Source of the DNA: Sulfurimonas sp.
GTDB lineage: Bacteria; Campylobacterota; Campylobacteria; Campylobacterales; Sulfurimonadaceae
DNA length: 11,847 nucleotides
NCBI GenBank assembly: GCA_027047745.1
Contig: JALTUB010000345.1
Coordinates: forward strand, 1 to 11,847
Direction of reading: 5' to 3'
The notes under the pieces are model-generated. The model saw nothing but the letters and a program-made list of their open reading frames with translations, did no database searches and was not told the DNA's origin. Below are positions 6,547 to 11,847 of the stretch, in pieces. Both the position numbers and the translations under genes were made by a program. Position 1 is the first letter of the stretch. Each line of letters starts with the position of its first letter.

Positions 6547-6620
6547 TCTAAATAAAGATTATTTATTGTTTAAAAATTAAATTTTTTGATAGTTAGAACA
6601 GAAGAAGTTTGTTTATACTC

Positions 6621-6648
6621 AAAAGAGTGAAGCACCTAAAGGTACTTC
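6621..6648 (-). terminator. Intrinsic terminator after the ferredoxin gene
   Basis: In minus-strand RNA, GAAGUACC (6648 to 6641) pairs with GGUGCUUC (6636 to 6629) over 8 bp with one G-U pair and a UUUA loop, followed by ACUCUUUUG. It begins 12 bases after the ferredoxin stop. The T run is broken, so strength is uncertain. Confidence 0.5.
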
Positions 6649-6660
6649 GATGTTAAAAGA

Positions 6661-6945
6661 CTATTCTACAACAGGCTCTTTGCTTGAACGCTGCTCTTCT
6701 GTAATATCATCTCTATAAGATGAACTTTCACCGATAGCGTCCCAAGTAATACATCCCTCAGTAGGACATGCAGTTGCACAAGCTGGTTCATCATGATGAC
6801 TTACACACTCAACACATTTATCACCATATACATAATATATTTCTTCACCCGTTGGATTATCATCCTCATCTACTATCGCTTCTACTGGACACTCATCTAT
6901 ACAAGCACCACAGTTAATACATGTATCACCGATTAAAACTGCCAT
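6661..6945 (-). CDS. 2[4Fe-4S] ferredoxin, Alvin type
   Basis: A 94-residue soluble electron carrier. The first cluster motif is CxxCxxCxxxCP (Cys9, 12, 15 and 19, in CINCGACIDECP). The second has the expanded spacing CxxC-x8-CxxxCP (Cys44, 47, 56 and 60), with the VSHHDEPA insertion between the second and third cysteines. That spacing and a tail beyond the second cluster mark the Allochromatium vinosum (Alvin) type, whose clusters have very low and unequal potentials. The protein is strongly acidic, as ferredoxins are. Its redox partners cannot be read from this window. AGGAG (6956 to 6952) lies six bases before the ATG. An extra Cys65 follows the second cluster, and a hydrophilic tail of about 25 residues ends the protein. 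Confidence 0.93.
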   Translation of the reverse strand: MAVLIGDTCINCGACIDECPVEAIVDEDDNPTGEEIYYVYGDKCVECVSHHDEPACATACPTEGCITWDAIGESSSYRDDITEEQRSSKEPVVE

Positions 6946-6972
6946 TTTTTTCTCCTAAAAATTGAATAATGT

Positions 6973-7015
6973 ACTATACACTTTAGTTTTTTAAATCTAG
7001 CTAAAAGTGTATAGT
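6973..7015. repeat. 12-bp perfect inverted repeat between metK and the ferredoxin gene
   Basis: ACTATACACTTT (6973-6984) and AAAGTGTATAGT (7004-7015) are exact inverted copies around a 19-base centre. AG (6985-6986) and CT (7001-7002) extend the stem past a single bulge. On the minus strand the promoter-proximal arm contains TATAGT (6978 to 6973), a plausible ferredoxin -10 placed 28 bases before the ATG. The element could be a metK terminator, an operator over that promoter, or both; no clean T run follows. Confidence 0.55.
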
Positions 7016-7046
7016 TCATATAATAATCTAATAAAAAGTTACACTT

Positions 7047-8204
7047 TTACAAGTCTAAATACTTTTTAATCTCATCAACTCTATCTGTTTTTTCCCAAGT
7101 GAAGCTATCTTCTGTTCGTCCGAAATGTCCATAAGCAGCCGTTGCTCTATAAATAGGTCGTAACAAATCTAAAGATTCAATGATTCCCGCAGGGCTTAAA
7201 TCAAAAAGTTCTTTTACACATGATTCGATTTTATCTTCTGAAACTTTACCTGTGCCATGTGTATCTACCATGATAGATACAGGCTGAACAACACCAATAG
7301 CATACGCTACTTGTATAGTTGCTTTATCACAAGCACCAGCTGCAACTAAGTTTTTAGCTACATGTCTTGCAGCATAAGCAGCACTTCTATCTACCTTGGT
7401 TGGGTCTTTTCCAGAGAATGCTCCACCACCATGAGGACATGAGCCACCATAAGTATCAACAATAATCTTACGACCTGTAAGACCAGCATCACCTTGAGGT
7501 CCACCGATTACAAATTTTCCTGTTGGATTTATATGAAAAATAGTATTTTCATCCATCATCTCAGCTGGAATAACTTTTTTGATAACTTCTTCAATCATAT
7601 CTTTATGAATCTGCTCTTGTTCAACATTATCATGATGTTGAGTAGAGATAACTACAGTTTCAACTGCCACTGGCTTATCATCTACATATCTCACACTTAT
7701 CTGTGCCTTTCCATCAGGACGCAAGTAAGGAACTATACCCTCTTTACGAACTAATGCTAGTCTTTGTGTTAAACGGTGTGCTAAATGAATCGGTAATGGC
7801 ATAAGAACATCTGTCTCACGACAAGCGTATCCAAACATTAAACCTTGATCACCAGCACCAATAGCACCATCTGCTTGATCAACACCTTGGTTGATATCAG
7901 GAGATTGCTCACCTATTCCATTTAAAACTGCTGCTGCTCTATGGTCAAAACCATAGTTTGCATCAGTGTAACCTATCTCCTGAATAACTTTTCTAGCAAT
8001 CTCTTGCATTGGGGCATAAGCCGTCGTCTTCAGTTCGCCTGCAATTACACAAAAACCATTTGACACCAAAGTTTCACACGCAACGCGTGCCTTTGGGTCA
8101 TGTTCAATAATATAATCCAGAATTGCGTCACTGATCTGATCTGCCATCTTATCAGGGTGCCCTTCTGTTACAGACTCTGAAGTAAATATATACTCTTTAG
8201 TCAT
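7047..8204 (-). CDS. metK: S-adenosylmethionine synthetase
   Basis: A 385-residue methionine adenosyltransferase, of usual bacterial length. It makes S-adenosylmethionine from methionine and ATP with release of phosphate and pyrophosphate, supplying methylation, polyamine and radical-SAM reactions. The ATP-binding GHPDKMADQISDAILD segment (15-30, His16 and Asp18 at the active site), the GAGDQG loop (116-121), RPDGKAQ (162-168) and the phosphate-binding GGGAFSGKDPTKVDRS stretch (259-274) are all intact. An AAGGA-type site precedes the ATG at 8204. It appears to be a single-gene unit: its own -10 lies at 8257-8252, and the dyad at 6973-7015 and a small hairpin over the stop codon (7033-7047) lie downstream. 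No recognisable SAM riboswitch lies in the roughly 40-nt leader. Confidence 0.98.
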   Translation of the reverse strand: MTKEYIFTSESVTEGHPDKMADQISDAILDYIIEHDPKARVACETLVSNGFCVIAGELKTTAYAPMQEIARKVIQEIGYTDANYGFDHRAAAVLNGIGEQSPDINQGVDQADGAIGAGDQGLMFGYACRETDVLMPLPIHLAHRLTQRLALVRKEGIVPYLRPDGKAQISVRYVDDKPVAVETVVISTQHHDNVEQEQIHKDMIEEVIKKVIPAEMMDENTIFHINPTGKFVIGGPQGDAGLTGRKIIVDTYGGSCPHGGGAFSGKDPTKVDRSAAYAARHVAKNLVAAGACDKATIQVAYAIGVVQPVSIMVDTHGTGKVSEDKIESCVKELFDLSPAGIIESLDLLRPIYRATAAYGHFGRTEDSFTWEKTDRVDEIKKYLDL

Positions 8205-8251
8205 CGATTTTCCTTATTGAGATATGAAGTCTTGCCTCATAAATCGACAAA

Positions 8252-8257
8252 ATTATA
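8252..8257 (-). promoter_or_regulatory. metK -10 box
   Basis: Perfect TATAAT on the minus strand (8257 to 8252) about 48 bases before the metK ATG. Predicted start is near 8245, which leaves a leader of about 40 nt, too short for a known SAM riboswitch class plus expression platform. It is back to back with the sigma-28-like promoter at 8269-8295. Confidence 0.6.
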
Positions 8258-8268
8258 TCCTAAAATTC

Positions 8269-8295
8269 TTTAGTATTTATTTTCTTTGCCGATAT
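8269..8295 (+). promoter_or_regulatory. Sigma-28 (FliA)-like promoter of the 8315 gene
   Basis: GCCGATAT (8288-8295) matches the FliA -10 consensus GCCGATAA in seven of eight bases. Exactly 11 bases upstream, TTTAGTAT (8269-8276) matches five of eight positions of the -35 consensus TAAAGTTT. The predicted start near 8302 lies just before AAGGGG (8303-8308), leaving six bases to the ATG. The -10 match and the spacing are seen in the sequence; membership of the flagellar regulon is inference. Confidence 0.55.
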
Positions 8296-8314
8296 AACTT
8301 AAAAGGGGCATATC

Positions 8315-8833
8315 ATGAACACATCTTATGGGGTAGATGCCTACAGGGTACATGACTTAAATATTGCTATGAGAACATCAAGTGGTGATGTGATAAAGAT
8401 GGGCTTTTCAAACGAGCAATCGAGTTCTTTTTTGTCAAGTTTCTCTTCAAAACAATCATTTCAATTTTCGATAGACAGCAATGGTATAGATGCTCAAGAT
8501 AAAAAAGAGATAGATAAGTTTATGAAAACTGCACAACCTTTTATAGATAATTTTCTAAAAGAACTTGGAAAAGATGCTCCATCATCACCAGTGACAAAAC
8601 TTGCACGAAAAATTGCAAGTATATTTGAACCTAGCAAAGATAGAAACCTCAACAAAACTAACAATATTAAAAATCATATTGTTAAAACATTTGATAATTC
8701 TATAAAGAATCTTGAACTTCCAAAAGATACTAGCAATGAAAACAGCATTAAAAAAATATTAGAAGAGTCTCAAAAACTACTCGAAAAAACACTCAAAGAG
8801 TTTGAAAATTTTCATAAAAATATTTATGCATAA
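8315..8833 (+). CDS. Unrecognised 172-residue protein, probably flagellar-regulon
   Basis: I do not recognise a named family with confidence. The N-terminal part (about 1-30, NTSYGVDAYRVHDLNIAMRT then SSGDVIKMGFS) looks like a short beta-rich stretch. It is followed by a Ser/Phe-rich run (36-52), then a conserved-looking acidic helical segment, SNGIDAQDKKEIDKFMKTAQ at 55-74 and onward to about 86. The C-terminal half is Lys/Asn/Glu-rich and helical, perhaps a coiled coil near 140-170. There is no signal peptide, membrane segment or cysteine, so it is probably cytoplasmic. AAGGGG lies six bases before the ATG, and a sigma-28-like promoter lies directly upstream. It is followed after 32 bases by an MCP-like membrane protein gene. 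Both point to motility or chemotaxis, which is inference. Confidence 0.75.
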   Translation: MNTSYGVDAYRVHDLNIAMRTSSGDVIKMGFSNEQSSSFLSSFSSKQSFQFSIDSNGIDAQDKKEIDKFMKTAQPFIDNFLKELGKDAPSSPVTKLARKIASIFEPSKDRNLNKTNNIKNHIVKTFDNSIKNLELPKDTSNENSIKKILEESQKLLEKTLKEFENFHKNIYA

Positions 8834-8853
8834 ATACTTAAGATAAAAGATGA

Positions 8854-8859
8854 TAGAAT
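8854..8859 (+). promoter_or_regulatory. Possible -10 box placed for a leaderless transcript
   Basis: TAGAAT (five of six consensus bases) ends seven bases before the A of the ATG at 8866, so transcription would start at or next to the start codon. No Shine-Dalgarno site is visible in the 25 bases upstream. Read-through from the 8315 gene is the alternative, and the short A+T-rich box could be chance. Confidence 0.25.
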
Positions 8860-8865
8860 AACTTT

Positions 8866-9987
8866 ATGAAAATATTTTTAGCATTTTTACTATTTACTAT
8901 ATCTCTTTTTAGTTCAGATATAGAGACAACATATAAAGAACTCAACACTGAGATTGACAAGATTGCAAACAATCTTACAGCTGAAGAAAAAGTATCTCTT
9001 TACTACTTTGTCATCTCAACACATGACAAGATTGCTACTGCTCTTTCTTTAGATGAAACAGAGTTCAATTCTCTAAAGTCTATCAAAACGCAAACTTTAC
9101 TTACTTTGTCAACTATAAAAACAAACGATAAAATAAGTCCAGAACAAATACAAAAACTTGTAGATTTATATACAAAAATGAATAATGAAGCAAAAATTTT
9201 AATGAAAAATCAAACTTCTACTGATGTGAAAATAAAAACAATATATAAAGACAAGATAGTTTATAAAGATAAAATTGTAAAAAGCGAGTCATACTTTTAC
9301 ACTCTTATCACGGGCATTATAGCTCTCATGATAGGTTTATCCATAGGATACCTTTTATTTAAAAGATTTGGTGAAGACTCAACAGATGATATTTCGCCTT
9401 TATCTCATGAACTTGAAAGAAAAAACAAAGACCTTTCTCAAACTATCATATCACTCAAATCACAAATAAAGTCAAAAAACGATAACAAGAGTACAATAAA
9501 TAGCGAGTTAAAATATGAAAATAGTTCACTTAAAAAAGACAATGAAGAGAAGACTCAAGAAGTTAAAAATATAAAAGCCAACTATATAAATGTGATAGAA
9601 ACCTTAGAAACTAAACTTAAAGAGACTACATCAAGTAAAGATGAACTGAATTTAGAAGTACAAAGTTTAAATGAGTATATAGAAAGTTTAACAAAAGAAT
9701 TAGCAAAACATGAGGGTTCTATAAACAGTAAAGAAGATTTTGCTTCAACAAAAGAACAAAGCCAAAAGATTTTTAATGTTTTGGAAAGTATCTCTGCAAT
9801 TGCTGAACAAACCAACCTTTTAGCACTAAATGCAGCTATAGAAGCAGCTCGTGCTGGTGAACATGGAAGAGGTTTTGCAGTTGTTGCTGATGAAGTAAGA
9901 AAATTGGCAGAAAGTACACAAACAACACTAACTGATGCAAAGATAGAGATTTCTGCTTTTGTTGATAAATTTAATAATATAGACTAA
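8866..9987 (+). CDS. Membrane protein with MCP signalling tip, C-terminally short
   Basis: A 373-residue protein. Residues 1-17 look like a signal peptide (FLAFLLFTISLF then SSD), followed by a mostly helical periplasmic region (18-143), one membrane helix (about 144-165, TLITGIIALMIGLSIGYLLF) and a long cytoplasmic coiled coil (175-305). Residues 306-350 are the highly conserved chemoreceptor hairpin tip (ISAIAEQTNLLALNAAIEAA, then GEHGRGFAVVADEVRKLAES), which in chemoreceptors contacts CheW and CheA. The protein then ends 23 residues later, whereas normal MCPs continue through a full antiparallel helix. No HAMP domain is seen. No frame after the stop continues the domain, so this looks like a real end rather than a frameshift. 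The YKDKIV unit is doubled at 127-138, just outside the membrane. Gene context suggests a partner of the 8315 protein. It may be a decoy, regulator or minimal receptor; function is unknown. Confidence 0.85.
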   Translation: MKIFLAFLLFTISLFSSDIETTYKELNTEIDKIANNLTAEEKVSLYYFVISTHDKIATALSLDETEFNSLKSIKTQTLLTLSTIKTNDKISPEQIQKLVDLYTKMNNEAKILMKNQTSTDVKIKTIYKDKIVYKDKIVKSESYFYTLITGIIALMIGLSIGYLLFKRFGEDSTDDISPLSHELERKNKDLSQTIISLKSQIKSKNDNKSTINSELKYENSSLKKDNEEKTQEVKNIKANYINVIETLETKLKETTSSKDELNLEVQSLNEYIESLTKELAKHEGSINSKEDFASTKEQSQKIFNVLESISAIAEQTNLLALNAAIEAARAGEHGRGFAVVADEVRKLAESTQTTLTDAKIEISAFVDKFNNID

Positions 9988-9990
9988 AAC

Positions 9991-10020
9991 TTGACATTAC
10001 CATCTGATTTGTAGTAAAAT
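9991..10020 (+). promoter_or_regulatory. rho promoter (-35 and -10)
   Basis: TTGACA (9991-9996), 18 bases of spacer, then TAAAAT (10015-10020). This is the only promoter here with a perfect -35. It begins three bases after the MCP-like stop and predicts a start near 10027, with about 75 nt of leader before rho. Confidence 0.65.
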
Positions 10021-10086
10021 TTCATATACAAAAAGATATGAAAGGTATCTTTAAATCTCTCCTCCAAATTCAAACCATATAAAGAC
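10021..10086 (+). promoter_or_regulatory. rho leader with overlapping hairpins and C-rich, G-poor stretch
   Basis: TTCATAT (10021-10027) pairs with ATATGAA (10036-10042), while AAAGATA (10032-10038) pairs with TATCTTT (10046-10052). Both stems are perfect 7-bp and share 10036-10038, so they exclude each other. The predicted start near 10027 would remove most of the first arm. A pyrimidine-rich stretch with almost no G follows (10055-10080), which resembles a Rho loading site. Rho autoregulation by leader attenuation is known in Escherichia coli. Confidence 0.4.
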
Positions 10087-10101
10087 TAAGGCAGACAATA
10101 C

Positions 10102-11469
10102 ATGAGCGAAAACAGTTCTCAAAAACCTCGTAACAATTCAAAATCTACAAATAACAAACCAAAACCTAACAATAGAAACACCAACAAAAGAACACATACT
10201 CCCGTTAAAGGTTCAAGTGTTGAAGAGTTGCGTATTAAGAGTATCGAAGAGCTAATCAATATCGCTGAAGAGTTAAAAGTTGAACATCCTCAAGAACTTA
10301 AACGCCAAGATGTTATCTTTGAGATACTAAAAGCACAAACAGAACAAGGTGGTTTTATCCTCTTTAGTGGTATATTGGAGATTATGCAAGATGGCTATGG
10401 TTTTATCCGTTCTATTGATAAGAGTTTTAACGAGTCTATCAATGATGCCTATGTTTCAAATACTCAGATAAAAAGATTTGCCCTTAGAAATGGTGATGTT
10501 GTCACAGGTCAAGTTCGTCCTCCAAAAGACCAAGAGAGATACTACGCACTAATCAAGATAGAAGCTGTAAACTCACTTCCACCTGAAGAGAGTAAAAAAC
10601 GCCCTCTTTTTGAAAACCTTGTTCCACTATATCCAGAAGAGAGATTTAAGCTAGAGTACAGAGAAAAAGGTTTAACAGGTCGTATGCTTGACCTTTTCTC
10701 ACCTATTGGTAAAGGACAGCGTGGGCTTATTGTAGCTCCACCAAGATCTGGTAAAACAGAACTACTAAAAGAGATTGCTCACGGTTTAACTGCTAACCAT
10801 TCAGAAGTAGATTTGATGGTTTTACTTGTTGATGAGAGACCTGAAGAGGTTACAGACATGGAGAGAAGTGTTAAGGGTGAAGTTTACTCTTCTACTTTTG
10901 ATATGCCTGCAAAAAACCATGTTAAAGTGGCTGAAATGGTTATAGAAAAAGCAAAACGCCGTGTTGAGATTGGACGAGATGTTGTTATACTTTTAGATTC
11001 TATTACAAGACTTGCAAGAGCTTACAATACTGTTACACCCTCAAGTGGTAAAGTACTATCTGGTGGTGTTGATGCAAATGCACTTCACAAACCAAAACGC
11101 TTCTTTGGAGCTGCTAGAAATATAGAAAATGGTGGAAGCTTAACTATCATCGCAACTGCACTTGTTGACACTGGAAGTCGTATGGATGAAGTTATCTTTG
11201 AAGAGTTCAAAGGTACTGGAAATATGGAAGTTATTCTTGATAGAAAAGTGGCAGATAGAAGAATCTTCCCTGCTATTGACATACTTAAATCTGGTACTCG
11301 TAAAGATGATTTACTGATAAATAAAGCTGACTTACAAAAAGTGTTTATCCTCCGTCAAATGATTCACAAACAAGACAATGAAGTTGAAGCACTCAAGTTT
11401 GTTTATACAACTATGGGTAAAAAAGCCACTAATGAAGAGTTTCTTGAAAGTATGAACACGGATAAATAA
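10102..11469 (+). CDS. rho: Transcription termination factor Rho
   Basis: A 455-residue hexameric RNA-dependent ATPase that ends transcription at C-rich untranslated RNA. Domain order: an Asn/Lys/Pro/Thr-rich disordered extension (1-38), the Rho N-terminal helical domain (about 39-80), the cold-shock-like RNA-binding domain (about 84-160, with DGYGFIRS), then the RecA-like ATPase. The Walker A is APPRSGKT (212-219), the catalytic loop VDERPEEVTDM (243-253), the Walker B VVILLDS (294-300), and the Q loop SGKVLSGGVDANALHKPKRF (315-334). It is about 36 residues longer than the 419-residue Escherichia coli protein, mostly from the N-terminal extension. The ATG at 10102 has only a weak TAAGG (10087-10091) upstream. 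murI follows after 17 bases, so both may share a transcript. Confidence 0.97.
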   Translation: MSENSSQKPRNNSKSTNNKPKPNNRNTNKRTHTPVKGSSVEELRIKSIEELINIAEELKVEHPQELKRQDVIFEILKAQTEQGGFILFSGILEIMQDGYGFIRSIDKSFNESINDAYVSNTQIKRFALRNGDVVTGQVRPPKDQERYYALIKIEAVNSLPPEESKKRPLFENLVPLYPEERFKLEYREKGLTGRMLDLFSPIGKGQRGLIVAPPRSGKTELLKEIAHGLTANHSEVDLMVLLVDERPEEVTDMERSVKGEVYSSTFDMPAKNHVKVAEMVIEKAKRRVEIGRDVVILLDSITRLARAYNTVTPSSGKVLSGGVDANALHKPKRFFGAARNIENGGSLTIIATALVDTGSRMDEVIFEEFKGTGNMEVILDRKVADRRIFPAIDILKSGTRKDDLLINKADLQKVFILRQMIHKQDNEVEALKFVYTTMGKKATNEEFLESMNTDK

Positions 11470-11473
11470 TATC

Positions 11474-11480
11474 AAAGGAG
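11474..11480 (+). promoter_or_regulatory. Ribosome binding site deciding the murI GTG start
   Basis: AAAGGAG lies six bases before GTG at 11487. An overlapping ATG at 11485 is followed at once by TGA and cannot code, so the GTG is the start. Confidence 0.7.
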
Positions 11481-11486
11481 ATAGAT

Positions 11487-11847
11487 GTGAGAGTTGGTGT
11501 TTTTGATAGTGGAATTGGTGGTTTAACAGTTGTTAAATCACTACTTGAACACCAACTTTTTGAAGAGATAATTTACTTCGGGGATACTGCTCGTGTTCCT
11601 TATGGAAGTAAGGATAAAAATACTATCATCCGTTATGCCATAGAAGCTGTTGAGTTTTTTAAAAACTTTGAGCTTGACATGATAATAGTCGCTTGTAATA
11701 CCGTAAGTGCTTATGCACTCCAAGAGATGAGAGAGAGTGCAACTTGCCCTGTTATCGGTGTTGTCCAAGCTGGTGTTTTAGCTACATCAAATGCCATAAA
11801 AAACAAAGACGCTTCTGTTCTTATCATAGGGACAAAGGCAACTATCA
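11487..11847 (+). CDS. murI: Glutamate racemase, 5' part
   Basis: The frame opens with GTG at 11487 and runs to the window edge, giving 120 residues of a usual 255-270. The product turns L-glutamate into D-glutamate for peptidoglycan synthesis in the cytoplasm. The N-terminal VGVFDSGIGGLTV (3-15) with Asp7 and Ser8, the GDTARVPYG loop (32-40) and the first catalytic cysteine, Cys70 in VACNTVSA, are all present. The second catalytic cysteine lies beyond the edge. It follows rho by 17 bases with no promoter in between, so it is probably co-transcribed with rho. Confidence 0.95.
   Translation, partial: MRVGVFDSGIGGLTVVKSLLEHQLFEEIIYFGDTARVPYGSKDKNTIIRYAIEAVEFFKNFELDMIIVACNTVSAYALQEMRESATCPVIGVVQAGVLATSNAIKNKDASVLIIGTKATI

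Noticed and set aside
7494..7754. Plus-strand frame inside metK
   Set aside because: It is the antisense shadow of a strongly conserved metK segment.
8205..8245. SAM riboswitch before metK
   Set aside because: The leader is only about 40 nt, with no multi-helix core or terminator stem recognisable as a known SAM-binding class.
9985..10101. Frameshifted remainder of the MCP domain after the stop at 9987
   Set aside because: No frame in the following sequence encodes chemoreceptor-like residues; the stretch holds the rho promoter and leader.
11485..11490. ATG as the murI start
   Set aside because: It is followed directly by TGA; the overlapping GTG at 11487 is in frame with murI and well spaced from AAAGGAG.

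Overview
The window looks like a chromosomal core region of a Campylobacterota (epsilonproteobacterial) organism, most like Sulfurimonas or a close relative. The pointers are the low G+C content, TATAAT-type -10 boxes mostly without a clear -35, the lineage-typical protein sequences, and the mix of fabH-plsX-rpmF, an Alvin-type ferredoxin, flagellar-type (sigma-28) control and rho-murI. The genus is inferred from the look of the sequence and was not tested by a search.

Layout. Bases 1-1130 (minus) hold most of rmuC, cut by the window edge. It is divergent from a DEAD-box RNA helicase gene (1345-2898, plus) whose mRNA has a foldable leader and whose protein ends in an RGG/GYRGN tail. A HIT-family gene with its own promoter follows (2931-3305). 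The convergent gap 3306-3412 carries a REP/BIME-like palindromic element. Next, on the minus strand and read right to left, come ndk-yceD (6508 to 5735) and rpmF-plsX-fabH (5571 to 3413), the conserved ribosome/lipid-synthesis cluster. Upstream of these, also on minus, are a 2[4Fe-4S] ferredoxin gene (6945-6661) and metK (8204-7047). Divergent from metK, a sigma-28-like promoter drives an unrecognised 172-residue protein gene (8315-8833). It is followed by a membrane protein with an MCP signalling tip but almost no return helix (8866-9987). The window ends with rho (10102-11469), behind a strong promoter and a possible attenuating leader, and the start of murI.

How the genes relate. rpmF, plsX and fabH are nearly fused (3-nt gap, then a 1-nt overlap), coupling ribosomal protein L32 to acyl-phosphate and fatty-acid initiation enzymes. 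ndk-yceD sits just upstream but appears separated by a hairpin and a new promoter. The unknown protein and the truncated MCP-like protein are the most accessory-looking part and may form a small flagellar-regulon unit.

Most of the window is housekeeping. The material worth a second look is in the non-coding parts (helicase, rpmF and rho leaders, the metK-ferredoxin dyad, the REP-like element) and in the sigma-28/MCP-tip pair. I see no clear, complete novel system, tRNA, rRNA, CRISPR array or insertion sequence.
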